A stretch of 64,000 bases of DNA, from assembly GCF_029203285.1 (NCBI RefSeq), contig NZ_CP115669.1:4154001-4218000 (forward strand). The letters are read 5' to 3'. The notes under the pieces were generated by a model that saw nothing but the letters and a program-made list of their open reading frames with translations, ran no database searches and was not told the DNA's origin. The position numbers were made by a program, and so were the translations under genes. The stretch's first letter is position 1, and each line of letters begins with the position of its first letter. Shown here piece after piece: positions 8,322 to 17,050 of the stretch. The DNA comes from Pseudomonas sp. PSE14 (lineage in GTDB: Bacteria; Pseudomonadota; Gammaproteobacteria; Pseudomonadales; Pseudomonadaceae).

Positions 8322-9644
8322 TTACTCCGCCGCCGGCTTCTTGCGCTTGAGCGGCGCCATGCCGTCCTGGCTCACGACCTTGGACGGGCCGGCCTTGGGC
8401 TTGGCAGCCGGCTTCTTCTTCGCCGGCGCCTTGCTGCCGGTCTTCTTCACATCATCTTTTTTCTTCTTGGTGCCGGCGGCCTTGCCAGAGGCCTTGACCT
8501 TCTTCGGCCCCTTGTAGGTGCCCTTCAGCTCCTTGATGGTGCGCAGCTCGAAACGCAGCTTGAGGTAGCGCTCGATGCTCGACATCAGGTTCCAGTCGCC
8601 ATGGCCGACCAACGAAATCGCAGTGCCCGAGGCGCCGGCACGGCCGGTGCGGCCGATGCGGTGCACGTACTCGTCGCCACGACGCGGAATGTCGAAGTTG
8701 ATCACCAGGTCCAGGCCGTCGACGTCCAGGCCACGGGCGGCCACGTCAGTGGCGACCAGCACCTTCACCGCGCCCTGCTTCAGGCGCTCGATGGCCAGCT
8801 TGCGGTCCTTCTGGTCCTTCTCGCCGTGCAGCACGAAGACCTTGTGCCCGGCGGCGATCAGGCGACCAGTCAGGCGGTCGGCGGCGACGCGGGTATTGGT
8901 GAAGATGATCGCCTTGTCGTAGGTCTCGTTGCCGATCAGCCAGTGCACCAGGGCTTCCTTGTGCGCGACGTCGTCGGTCAGGATCACCTGCTGGCTGACG
9001 TCCTCGTTCAGCTCGCTGACGCGGTTGAGCTGCAGGTTTTCCGGCTCGCGCAGGACCTTCTCGACCATCTCGTGCAGACCGCTGCCGCTGGTGGCGGAGA
9101 ACAGCAGGGTCTGGCGCTGCGCCGGGCACTGCGCGGCGAGCTTGAGTACGTCTTCGGAGAAGCCCATGTCGAGCATGCGGTCGGCCTCATCGAGCACCAG
9201 CACTTCCACATCACCCAGCGGCAAGTTGCCGGCGTTGAACTGCTCGTTCAGGCGGCCGGGCGTGCCGATGATGATTTCCGGGTTCTTGCGCAGACGCGCG
9301 CCCTGCACCTTGAAGTCTTCGCCGCCGGTGATCAGGCAGGCCTTGATGAAGGTGAACTGGGCGAAGCGCTCCACTTCCTTGAGGGTCTGCTGGGCCAGCT
9401 CGCGGGTCGGCAGCAGGATCAGCGCGCGGGCGCCACTCTTGGGCTTCTCCTCGGCGAGCAGGCGATGCAGCAGCGGCAGTACGAAGGCGGCGGTCTTGCC
9501 GCTGCCGGTCTGCGCCGTCACCCGCAGGTCGCGTCCCTCCAGGGCCTTCGGGATGGCTGCTGCCTGGACCGGGGTCGGCTCGGAGAAGGACAACGAATCG
9601 AGCGCCTTGAGCAGGCGTTCGTGCAGGGCGAATTGGGAGAACAA
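8322..9644 (-). CDS. DEAD-box ATP-dependent RNA helicase
   Basis: A 440-residue RNA helicase with all the expected motifs: Q motif (SEPTPVQAAAIP), Walker A AQTGSGKT (residues 44-51), PTRELAQQ, TPGRL, DEAD (152-155), SAT, and motif VI HRIGRTGRAG. The last 80 residues are very rich in Lys, Ala and Pro, a basic tail typical of RNA-binding extensions. An ATG at 9683 has no ribosome binding site. A TTG at 9644 is preceded by GAGG at good spacing and begins the conserved sequence (LFSQFALHERLL), so TTG is chosen. Likely roles are ribosome assembly or RNA turnover; the exact paralogue is not assigned. Confidence 0.9.
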   Translation of the reverse strand: MFSQFALHERLLKALDSLSFSEPTPVQAAAIPKALEGRDLRVTAQTGSGKTAAFVLPLLHRLLAEEKPKSGARALILLPTRELAQQTLKEVERFAQFTFIKACLITGGEDFKVQGARLRKNPEIIIGTPGRLNEQFNAGNLPLGDVEVLVLDEADRMLDMGFSEDVLKLAAQCPAQRQTLLFSATSGSGLHEMVEKVLREPENLQLNRVSELNEDVSQQVILTDDVAHKEALVHWLIGNETYDKAIIFTNTRVAADRLTGRLIAAGHKVFVLHGEKDQKDRKLAIERLKQGAVKVLVATDVAARGLDVDGLDLVINFDIPRRGDEYVHRIGRTGRAGASGTAISLVGHGDWNLMSSIERYLKLRFELRTIKELKGTYKGPKKVKASGKAAGTKKKKDDVKKTGSKAPAKKKPAAKPKAGPSKVVSQDGMAPLKRKKPAAE

Positions 9645-9816
9645 GGCAGACCTCGATATCACGTAAAGACCAAATAGCTGCATAGCGTAACCGATGCGCG
9701 GGTTTTATTCGCCGGTCGCAATCGGTATGGCCCACGTCGCGTGCGGGACAGACGCGTCCGCAAGGCACTCCCAGACTGGCTGCAACGCCCAAGAATGCCG
9801 CACAAGGAACGCCGCG

Positions 9817-11181
9817 ATGACGCACCGCCCGACCGCCGCCGAACGTCTGGAGCGCTTGCCACTGAGCCCCTACCACCGGCTGATCTTCGTGATCATCGCC
9901 CTGGCGTTCTTCTTCGACTCCATGGACCTGGCGATGATGACCTTCCTGCTCGGCTCGATCAAAGCCGAGTTCGGCCTCTCCAGCGCCCAGGCCGGACTGC
10001 TGGCCAGCTCCAGCTTCGTCGGCATGGTGGTCGGTGCGGCTCTGTCCGGGCTGCTCGCCGACCGCTTCGGGCGCAAGCCGGTGTTCCAGTGGAGCATCGT
10101 GCTCTGGGGCATCGCCAGCTACCTCTGCTCCACCGCCGGCGACGTGCAGCAACTGACCCTCTACCGCGTGCTGCTGGGGATCGGCATGGGCATGGAATTC
10201 CCCATTGCCCAGTCGCTGCTCTCGGAAATGATCCCGGCGCACAAGCGCGGCAAGTACATCGCGCTGATGGACGGCTTCTGGCCGCTGGGCTTCATCGCCG
10301 CCGGCTGCCTGTCCTACTTCGTGCTGCCGGTGGCCGGCTGGCGCAGCCTGTTCCTGCTGCTGGCCTTCCCGGCGATCTTCGTCCTGGCGATCCGCTTCAT
10401 GATCCCCGAATCGCCACGCTGGCTGGAGCAGGCCGGATTGCTCGATCAGGCCGAGCGCTCCCTGCAACGCATCGAGGCCCGGGTGATGGCCTCGCTCAAG
10501 CTGAGCAGCCTGCCGGAGCCACGCCCGCTGGCGCGCCCGGAGCCGAGTGCGCCGGGCTTCTTCCGCGCCTTCGCCGAACTCTGGTCGCCGGCCTACCGGC
10601 GCCGCACCCTGACGGTCTGGAGTCTGTGGTTCTTCGCCCTGCTCGGCTTCTACGGCCTCACCTCCTGGCTCAGCGCCCTACTGCAGCAATCGGGCTTCGC
10701 CGCAACCCAGTCGGTCTACTACACGGTGCTGATTTCCCTGGCCGGCATTCCCGGCTTCCTTTGCGCGGCCTGGCTGGTCGAGCGCTGGGGCCGCAAACCG
10801 AGCTGCGTGCTGATGCTCCTGGGCGGCGGTGCGATGGCCTATGCCTACGGGCAGACGGCGGTATTCGGCGGCAGCCTGGCCCTGCTGATCGGTTTTGGCC
10901 TGGCCATGCAGTTCTTCCTGTTCGGCATGTGGGCGGTGCTCTACACCTATACGCCGGAGCTCTACCCAACTTCGGCGCGCGCTACCGGGTCGGGTTTCGC
11001 CTCGGCGGTCGGCCGCATCGGCTCGCTGCTCGGCCCCACCGTCAGCGGCGTGATCCTGCCGGTGGCCGGCCAGGGAGGCGTGTTTACCCTCGGTGCGCTG
11101 TGCTTCCTGCTCGCCGCCGGAGTGGTCTGGGCCTTCGGCATCGAGACCCGCGGCCGAACCCTGGAAGAGCTTGCTGGATGA
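9817..11181 (+). CDS. MFS transporter (sugar/organic acid porter type)
   Basis: A 454-residue, 12-helix MFS protein. It shows the duplicated loop motifs GLLADRFGRKPVF (between helices 2 and 3) and VERWGRKPS (between helices 8 and 9), the ESPRWLEQAG motif at the end of helix 6, and YTPELYPTSARATGSGFA near helix 10, a set typical of the sugar porter and metabolite:H+ symporter families that also contain aromatic acid and niacin transporters. The substrate is unknown. The start at 9817 has AAGGA eight bases upstream; an earlier in-frame ATG at 9694 adds a non-hydrophobic leader and is less likely. Confidence 0.85.
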   Translation: MTHRPTAAERLERLPLSPYHRLIFVIIALAFFFDSMDLAMMTFLLGSIKAEFGLSSAQAGLLASSSFVGMVVGAALSGLLADRFGRKPVFQWSIVLWGIASYLCSTAGDVQQLTLYRVLLGIGMGMEFPIAQSLLSEMIPAHKRGKYIALMDGFWPLGFIAAGCLSYFVLPVAGWRSLFLLLAFPAIFVLAIRFMIPESPRWLEQAGLLDQAERSLQRIEARVMASLKLSSLPEPRPLARPEPSAPGFFRAFAELWSPAYRRRTLTVWSLWFFALLGFYGLTSWLSALLQQSGFAATQSVYYTVLISLAGIPGFLCAAWLVERWGRKPSCVLMLLGGGAMAYAYGQTAVFGGSLALLIGFGLAMQFFLFGMWAVLYTYTPELYPTSARATGSGFASAVGRIGSLLGPTVSGVILPVAGQGGVFTLGALCFLLAAGVVWAFGIETRGRTLEELAG

Positions 11182-11278
11182 CACGCCGCCCAACGTAGGC
11201 AGGAATCGGACGAACGTATCAGCACCCCGCAGTCGCCGTGCCATGCTCTGATCGAGCTTTCCGCAACGGAGAAACAGG

Positions 11279-11824
11279 GTGCAATCGACTCTCGTTTATT
11301 TCGTGGCCGCCAGCCTGGACGGCTACATCGCCCGCCCCGACGGCAGCGTCGACTGGCTGCTGGGCTATGACAGCGCGACCGACGACCACGGCTACAGCGC
11401 CTTCTATGCGGGCATCGACGGTCTGCTGATGGGGCGGACCACCTACCTGCACTGCCTGACCCAAGGCGACTGGCCTTATCCGAACAAGCCAACCCTGGTC
11501 CTGACCCGCGCCAACCACCTGCCGCTGGCAGGCCCCCAGATCGAGCTGATGCATTGCCCACCGAGCGAAGCCCTGGAAACCCTCCAAACCAAGGGCTGCA
11601 AGCGAGTCTGGTTGGTTGGCGGAGGGAGTCTGGCAGGAAACTTTCTCGCCGCGGGGTTGCTCGACGAGTTGATCGTCAGCATCATTCCGCACCTGCTCGG
11701 AGCCGGCATTCCGCTGTTCAGCATCGGACTCGAGCAACGTCTGCAACTGCTGGAACAGCGCAGCTTTCCCAGTGGAATCGTGCAACTGCGTTACCAGGTC
11801 CTCAAGGAAAGTCTCTCATCATGA
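11279..11824 (+). CDS. Dihydrofolate reductase-fold protein (RibD C-terminal family)
   Basis: A 181-residue protein with the DHFR/RibD C-terminal pattern: SLDGYIARPDGSVDWL near the start, a GLLMGRTTY segment, and KRVWLVGGGSLAGNFL, the nucleotide-binding glycine turn. Such stand-alone proteins are NADPH-dependent reductases whose substrates are mostly unknown. The start is GTG at 11279 with GGAG seven bases upstream. Its stop overlaps the next gene's start by four bases (ATGA), so the two are translationally coupled. Confidence 0.85.
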   Translation: MQSTLVYFVAASLDGYIARPDGSVDWLLGYDSATDDHGYSAFYAGIDGLLMGRTTYLHCLTQGDWPYPNKPTLVLTRANHLPLAGPQIELMHCPPSEALETLQTKGCKRVWLVGGGSLAGNFLAAGLLDELIVSIIPHLLGAGIPLFSIGLEQRLQLLEQRSFPSGIVQLRYQVLKESLSS

Positions 11825-12228
11825 CCCGCGCCACCATCAGCATCGCTGCCGCCTGCCTGCTCGACGACTCCGGCCGCCTGCTGCTGGTACGCAAGCGCGG
11901 CACCCAGGCCTTCATGCTACCCGGCGGCAAGCACGAGCCCGGCGAAACCTCGGTACAGGCGCTGCTGCGCGAACTGGATGAAGAACTCAATCTGCGCCTG
12001 ACGGAAAACGCCCTGACGCCCCTGGGCCATTTCCAGGCCGACGCCGCCAATGAGCCCGATACCCGGGTCGACGCGCAGGTCTATGTCGCCGCCCTGCCCC
12101 ACCCGGTAAGCCCGGCGGCAGAGCTGGAAGAACTGGCCTGGCTGGCTCCCGCCGCCAACACCCCGCACAAGCTCGCACCGCTCCTGCGCGAACAGGTACT
12201 GCCCGCCCTCCTCCAGCACCTGGGCTGA
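11821..12228 (+). CDS. Nudix hydrolase
   Basis: A 135-residue protein with a Nudix box, starting GGKHEPGETSVQALL and continuing RELDEELNL, which fits G-x5-E-x7-REUxEExGU apart from the usual variation at the last Gly. The domain hydrolyses nucleoside diphosphates linked to another group; the N-terminal ISIAAACLLDDSGRLLLVRK strand pair is typical of MutT-like members. Coupled to the DHFR-fold gene by an ATGA overlap, which suggests a shared small-molecule or nucleotide clean-up role (inference). Confidence 0.88.
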   Translation: MTRATISIAAACLLDDSGRLLLVRKRGTQAFMLPGGKHEPGETSVQALLRELDEELNLRLTENALTPLGHFQADAANEPDTRVDAQVYVAALPHPVSPAAELEELAWLAPAANTPHKLAPLLREQVLPALLQHLG

Positions 12229-12237
12229 TTCCGCCCC

Positions 12238-12265
12238 TAAAAACCTGCATTTCGTCGGGTTTTTA
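12238..12265 (+). terminator. Possible weak terminator after the Nudix gene
   Basis: AAAAACC and GGTTTTT form a 7-base, AT-rich inverted repeat with a loop of about 12 bases just after the Nudix stop codon. It is low in GC for a terminator. The rest of the 344-base gap to the NlpC/P60 gene shows no other gene. Confidence 0.35.
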
Positions 12266-12572
12266 CCTGCGACAGTGCGCCTCGCCTGGCTTTGCGCCAT
12301 CAGAGCCACAGCGCCCCGCCATCATTGCCGAAACCCGCATGGTATAGGGCTTCAAGCTATAAGCCGTGGTCGTGACCAGTGGGTCCGTTCACATGTCACG
12401 CAACTTCCGGCAAGTCACATGGCAATCGTCAGAATCGACAGACGGTAAAAACTGTCATGAAAACTCGTTCAAAATGCCCCGAATTTTTGAACGGACAAAA
12501 AGGAAACCACGCCGAAAGCAACGGCGATCCAGCGGAGTCTGGGTGACATCAACCAGCAAGAAGACATGCCGA

Positions 12573-13181
12573 ATGCGACGTAACATTTTGACATGCCTTT
12601 CCATAGGCTTGGCGACCCTCTTGGCCGCCACCGAGGCAACCGCCTCCTCCAAGGTCTCACGCACCTACCACCCTGCTCCGGTCGACCTGCGCGTCCCGGT
12701 CCAGGGCAGCGCCCTGCTGACCATGACGCCCCAGGCCGACAAGCCGGCCAAGAGCGAGGCGCACCAGGTCACTCAGCGCGCTTACAGCATGATCGGCACG
12801 CCCTATCGCTGGGGCGGCACCTCGCCCAAGCGCGGTTTCGACTGCAGCGGCCTGGTCAACTACGTGTTCCAGAACATCGATGAAGTCGACCTGCCGCGTA
12901 CCGCGCGCGAAATCTACAGCATGCGCGGCAACCCGAAGGTGGCACGCGATGACCTTCAGCCCGGCGACCTGGTGTTCTTCCGCATCCACAATCGCCGCAA
13001 TGTCGACCACGTTGGCATCTATGTCGGCGACAACCAGTTCGTTCATGCGCCGCGCCGCGGCCAGAAGGTCCGCGTTTCCGACCTCAATGGCGACTACTGG
13101 AAGCGCCATTACACCGCTGCTCGCCGCATCCTGCCGGAAACCCTGGCCAAGGCCGACGTCGGCGGCCGTCGCTTCGACTGA
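12573..13181 (+). CDS. NlpC/P60 family peptidoglycan endopeptidase
   Basis: A 202-residue secreted protein with a signal sequence (ILTCLSIGLATLLAATEATA) and a C-terminal NlpC/P60 domain. The catalytic Cys is in the block RGFDCSGLVNYVF, the His in VDHVGIYVGD and a third His in FVHAPR. The family cleaves stem-peptide bonds in peptidoglycan in the periplasm. The ATG at 12573 gives a standard signal peptide. A GTG at 12543 has a better GGAG at good spacing and would add ten residues, so the exact start is open. Confidence 0.88.
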   Translation: MRRNILTCLSIGLATLLAATEATASSKVSRTYHPAPVDLRVPVQGSALLTMTPQADKPAKSEAHQVTQRAYSMIGTPYRWGGTSPKRGFDCSGLVNYVFQNIDEVDLPRTAREIYSMRGNPKVARDDLQPGDLVFFRIHNRRNVDHVGIYVGDNQFVHAPRRGQKVRVSDLNGDYWKRHYTAARRILPETLAKADVGGRRFD

Positions 13182-13187
13182 CGGCCT

Positions 13188-13212
13188 GCGCTCTCCCCTT
13201 GCGGGAGAGCGC
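13188..13212. terminator. Bidirectional terminator between NlpC/P60 and DMT genes
   Basis: A 10-base stem GCGCTCTCCC (13188-13197)/GGGAGAGCGC (13203-13212) with a 5-base loop sits between two converging genes. The T-run is poor, so termination strength is uncertain. Confidence 0.6.
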
Positions 13213-13220
13213 TTCCCTTC

Positions 13221-14132
13221 CTAGCGTTTCACCTCGAAGGCCTCGCGACGCGCCTGTCGGCGCAGCAATCGCGCGCTATCCCACCCGGTCAACAGCACGG
13301 CGATCCAGATCGGCCCGTAGGTCCAGATCTGCGCCGGATTGAACGCCTCGCCCAGGAACAGCACGGCAATGGCGAACAACAGCACCGGCTCGACATAGCT
13401 GAGAATCCCGAACAGCCCCATCGGCAGCAGCCGGCTGGACGCCATCATGGCGCCGAAGGCAAGCGCACTGATCAGCCCCAGAATCGGCAATAGCGCCCAC
13501 AGCCGTGGCGTCTCCTCCAGCACCTGCCCGCTACCGGTCATCCACAGCGCCAGGAAGGCGAACGGCAGCAACACGACCATCTCGAAGACGAACCCGGACA
13601 ACGCATCCACGCCCATCCTGCGGCGCAGCATGAAATACGGCGGATACCCCAGCGCAGTGATCATGGAGAACCAGGAAAACGCCCGGGTCAGCCACAGTTC
13701 ATGCAGCACACCCGCGACGGCGAAGGCCACCGCGATGGCCTGCAAAGGCGTCAGTCGCTCGCCGTAGAACACTCGACCGCAGAGCACCATGGTCAGGGGC
13801 AGCAGGAAATAGCCCAGCGACAGCTCCAGGGTGCGCCCGACCATGGGCGCCCAGATGAACACACCCCACTGCACCAACATCATCGCCGCCGTCAGCGGGA
13901 AACACGCCAGCAGCCAGGGCTCGCGCAGCAGGCGCCGCCCCGCGTCACGCAACACCCCGCCCTGGCGGGTGAACCACACCAGCAACAGCACCATGGGAAT
14001 CGACCAGACCACCCGGTGAGCGATCACCTGGATGCTGGTCAGCGGCTCCAACGCATGGATATAGCCCGGCAAGGTCACGAACAAAACGGACGACGCCAGG
14101 GACAGCGCCACACCACGTCCGGAAATATTCAT
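13221..14132 (-). CDS. EamA/DMT transporter, RarD-like
   Basis: A 303-residue integral membrane protein with about ten hydrophobic segments in two EamA halves. The sequence near the start (LPGYIHALEPLTSIQVIAHR, then WSIPMVLL) and the central block LGYFLLPLTMVLCG are characteristic of the RarD subgroup. Substrates are not established for this subgroup; drug/metabolite export is the family role. It starts with ATG at 14132, overlapping the stop of the upstream transporter gene by four bases. Confidence 0.82.
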   Translation of the reverse strand: MNISGRGVALSLASSVLFVTLPGYIHALEPLTSIQVIAHRVVWSIPMVLLLVWFTRQGGVLRDAGRRLLREPWLLACFPLTAAMMLVQWGVFIWAPMVGRTLELSLGYFLLPLTMVLCGRVFYGERLTPLQAIAVAFAVAGVLHELWLTRAFSWFSMITALGYPPYFMLRRRMGVDALSGFVFEMVVLLPFAFLALWMTGSGQVLEETPRLWALLPILGLISALAFGAMMASSRLLPMGLFGILSYVEPVLLFAIAVLFLGEAFNPAQIWTYGPIWIAVLLTGWDSARLLRRQARREAFEVKR

Positions 14133-14998
14133 GCGAAACGCTCCTTGTGACGACGCAAACCGAAGCGATTGACGCCCAGGGACGCGACGATCACCGCACC
14201 ACCCAGCGCCAGGCGGGGCAGATCGGCCTGCTCACCCCAGATCAGCAGATTGATCAGCAGCCCCACCGGCACGTGCAGGTTATTCATCACCGCCAGGGTG
14301 CCGGCATCCACCAGGGTTCCGCCCTTGTTCCACCAGAACTGCCCCAGCGCAGTGGCCAGCAGCCCCATCCACACCAGCACGCCCCATTGCACTTCGGTGC
14401 TCGGCAGCTTCTGCGGATTGCCGAACAGCAGCCAGCCCGGCAGCGCGATCAACAGCGCCCCGACGAAGAAGTAACCGAAGCGGCGGAACTGCGGGATATC
14501 CGAGGGATAGCGCTGCACCAGATGCTTGTAGAACACCTGGCCGGCGGCAAAGGTGGCATTGGCCAGCTGCAGCAGCAGGAAACCTTCGATGTAGTCGCCG
14601 CTCACCCCGTCGTAACGAATGATCCCGGCCCCCAGCACCGCCACTCCGGCAGCCAGCAGCGCCCAGGCATTGAAGCGACGGTTCAGCGCATCATCGATCA
14701 GCGCCACGTGCAGCGGCGTCAGCACAGTGAACAGCAGCACCTCGGGCACCGTGAGCACCCGGAAGCTCTGATACAGGCAGACATAGGTAATGCCGAACTG
14801 CAGCGCCCCCACCAGCATCACGCCGGCGACGAAGCGCGGATGCACGCCGCGCCAGCGAGTCAGCGGCAGGAATACCAGTCCGGCGAGCACGACACGGGTC
14901 AGCACCGCGAAATAGCTATCGACCTGCCCAGCGAGGTACTCGCCGATCAGGCTGAAGGAAAACGCCCAGAGGACGGTAACGAAAAGCAGGTATGGCAT
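14129..14998 (-). CDS. EamA/DMT family transporter
   Basis: A 289-residue protein with about ten hydrophobic segments and EamA features: TRVVLAGLVFLPLTRW in the first half, then FWWNKGGTLVDAGTLAVMNN and LLINLLIWGEQADL in the second. It resembles carboxylate/amine/amino-acid exporters of the DMT superfamily. It is the first gene of a two-gene unit with the RarD-like transporter. The two may be separate exporters or a hetero-oligomeric pair; neither can be decided from sequence. Confidence 0.82.
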   Translation of the reverse strand: MPYLLFVTVLWAFSFSLIGEYLAGQVDSYFAVLTRVVLAGLVFLPLTRWRGVHPRFVAGVMLVGALQFGITYVCLYQSFRVLTVPEVLLFTVLTPLHVALIDDALNRRFNAWALLAAGVAVLGAGIIRYDGVSGDYIEGFLLLQLANATFAAGQVFYKHLVQRYPSDIPQFRRFGYFFVGALLIALPGWLLFGNPQKLPSTEVQWGVLVWMGLLATALGQFWWNKGGTLVDAGTLAVMNNLHVPVGLLINLLIWGEQADLPRLALGGAVIVASLGVNRFGLRRHKERFA

Positions 14999-15092
14999 GA
15001 GGGATGCGACCGGAACGGGGCAAGCACCATAGCGCCAGTCTCACTCTGGAGAAAAGGGCTGCGCGCCCGCCGCCTGCGAAAGGCAGAAACGA

Positions 15093-15118
15093 AAAAGGGC
15101 GACCGAAGTCGCCCTTTT
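15093..15118. terminator. Intrinsic terminator of rpsA
   Basis: An 11-base stem AAAAGGGCGAC (15093-15103)/GTCGCCCTTTT (15108-15118) with a CGAA tetraloop lies 22 bases after the rpsA stop codon. The A-tract/T-tract design makes it usable in both directions. It ends rpsA transcription, so no ihfB follows here. Confidence 0.9.
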
Positions 15119-15139
15119 CCTTGGATGAGGAAGCAGGGA

Positions 15140-16822
15140 TTAGCCCTGGTTCTCCATCTGAGCACGGATCAGGTCACCAATGGTGGTCGGACCAGTACTT
15201 TCTGCGTCTTGCTTGCTACGCAGTTCTTTCATCGCATCCTTCTCGTCATCAACGTCCTTGGACTTGATGGAGAGGGAAATGACGCGGCTCTTACGGTCGA
15301 TGCTGATGATCTTGGCTTCGACTTCTTCGCCTTCTTTCAGAACGTTGCGAGCGTCTTCAACGCGGTCACGGCTGATTTCGGAGGCTTTCAGGATGCCTTC
15401 GATTTCGCCGGCCAGGGTGATGACAGCGCCCTTGGCGTCAACTTCCTTCACGGTGCCGCGAACGATGGTGCCCTTCTCGTGCATCGAGGCGTAGTTGGAG
15501 AACGGATCGTCTTCCAGCTGCTTGATGCCCAGGGAGATGCGCTCACGCTCCGGATCAACGGAGAGGATGACGGTTTCCAGCTCGTCGCCCTTCTTGAAGC
15601 GGCGAACGGCTTCTTCGCCAACTTCGTTCCAGGAGATGTCGGACAGGTGAACCAGACCGTCGATGCCGCCTTCCAGGCCGATGAAGATACCGAAATCGGT
15701 GATCGACTTGATGGTGCCGGAGATCTTGTCGCCCTTGTTGAAGCGGCCGGAGAAGTCTTCCCACGGGTTGGACTTGCACTGCTTGATGCCCAGGGAGATA
15801 CGACGACGCTCTTCGTCGATGTCCAGAACCTGAACTTCCACTTCGTCGCCAACCTGAACGACTTTCGACGGGTGGATGTTCTTGTTGGTCCAGTCCATTT
15901 CGGAGACGTGTACCAGGCCTTCCACGCCCTCTTCCAGCTCGGCGAAGCAGCCATAGTCGGTGAGGTTGGTGACGCGCGCGGTAACGCGGGTGCCTTCCGG
16001 GTAACGAGCCTTGATAGCAACCCATGGGTCTTCGCCCAGCTGCTTCAGACCCAGGGATACGCGGTTGCGCTCGCGGTCGAACTTCAGAACCTTGACATCG
16101 ATCTCGTCGCCAACGTTGACGATTTCCGACGGATGCTTGATACGCTTCCAGGCCATGTCGGTGATGTGCAGCAGACCATCGACGCCGCCCAGGTCAACGA
16201 ACGCACCGTAGTCGGTGAGGTTCTTGACGATACCCTTGACCTGCTGGCCTTCCTGCAGGGATTCCAGCAGAGCTTCACGCTCGGCGCTGTTCTCGGCTTC
16301 CAGGACGCTGCGGCGGGAAACGACAACGTTGTTGCGCTTCTGGTCCAGCTTGATGACCTTGAACTCGAGCTCTTTGCCTTCCAGGTGAGTGGTGTCGCGT
16401 ACCGGACGCACATCCACCAGGGAGCCCGGCAGGAACGCGCGGATACCGCTGACGTCGACGGTGAAACCGCCTTTGACCTTGCCGTTGATGACGCCCTTGA
16501 CCACTTCGTCAGCGTTGAAGGCAGCTTCCAGAACCAGCCAGGATTCTGCACGCTTGGCTTTTTCGCGGGACAGCTTGGTCTCACCGAAGCCATCTTCAAC
16601 CGCGTCCAGCGCAACGTGGACTTCGTCACCCACCTTGATGGTCAGCTCGCCCTGTTCGTTGTAGAACTGCTCGACCGGGATGACGCCCTCGGATTTCAGA
16701 CCGGCATGAACGGTAACCCAGTCACCGTCGATGTCGACCACCAGGCCGGTGATGATGGCACCGGGCTGCATGTCGAGGGATTTCAGACTTTCTTCAAAGA
16801 GTTCTGCGAAGCTTTCGCTCAT
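15140..16822 (-). CDS. rpsA: 30S ribosomal protein S1
   Basis: A 560-residue protein starting [18 protein letters not shown] and containing six S1 RNA-binding domains, with repeated blocks such as [20 protein letters not shown] and [21 protein letters not shown]1 brings mRNA to the 30S subunit. The length matches the family. An in-frame ATG at 16873 is rejected in favour of the conserved start at 16822, which has only a weak Shine-Dalgarno sequence, as expected for a gene that S1 itself regulates. Here the gene stands alone: upstream is the glycan cluster instead of cmk, and downstream is a terminator and DMT transporters instead of ihfB. Confidence 0.97.
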   Translation of the reverse strand: MSESFAELFEESLKSLDMQPGAIITGLVVDIDGDWVTVHAGLKSEGVIPVEQFYNEQGELTIKVGDEVHVALDAVEDGFGETKLSREKAKRAESWLVLEAAFNADEVVKGVINGKVKGGFTVDVSGIRAFLPGSLVDVRPVRDTTHLEGKELEFKVIKLDQKRNNVVVSRRSVLEAENSAEREALLESLQEGQQVKGIVKNLTDYGAFVDLGGVDGLLHITDMAWKRIKHPSEIVNVGDEIDVKVLKFDRERNRVSLGLKQLGEDPWVAIKARYPEGTRVTARVTNLTDYGCFAELEEGVEGLVHVSEMDWTNKNIHPSKVVQVGDEVEVQVLDIDEERRRISLGIKQCKSNPWEDFSGRFNKGDKISGTIKSITDFGIFIGLEGGIDGLVHLSDISWNEVGEEAVRRFKKGDELETVILSVDPERERISLGIKQLEDDPFSNYASMHEKGTIVRGTVKEVDAKGAVITLAGEIEGILKASEISRDRVEDARNVLKEGEEVEAKIISIDRKSRVISLSIKSKDVDDEKDAMKELRSKQDAESTGPTTIGDLIRAQMENQG

Positions 16823-17050
16823 GTCTATACCTGTAGTCAAAGGCTTGTAAGCCCGATTCCGCGTCACCAGCAAACACGGTCAAGTGATGAAAAAGAAGCC
16901 AGCAGGATCAAGACTGGTATCCTGCCGGCCCCCTGTTGCACCCGCCGAAACGGGCACTCCACATTCAGATTTTAAGGGAACGCTTCGCTCAATATGGGCG
17001 AAACCCTCCCGATACAAGGTCTGGAATGGTAGCAACGCTCCACAGCCGCG
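16823..17050 (-). promoter_or_regulatory. rpsA upstream region with structured leader
   Basis: This 228-base gap must drive rpsA because the upstream gene belongs to the inserted cluster. It contains a 7-base hairpin GCAGGAT (16902-16908)/ATCCTGC (16919-16925) and a smaller CCCG/CGGG hairpin further upstream. Structured leaders with weak ribosome sites are known for S1 autoregulation in enterobacteria; the same function here is inferred. No promoter is clear enough to name. Confidence 0.4.

Noticed and set aside
14147-16975. A 942-residue plus-strand frame over the DMT gene and rpsA
   Set aside because: Antisense to rpsA and a transporter gene; arises from GC-rich codon bias.
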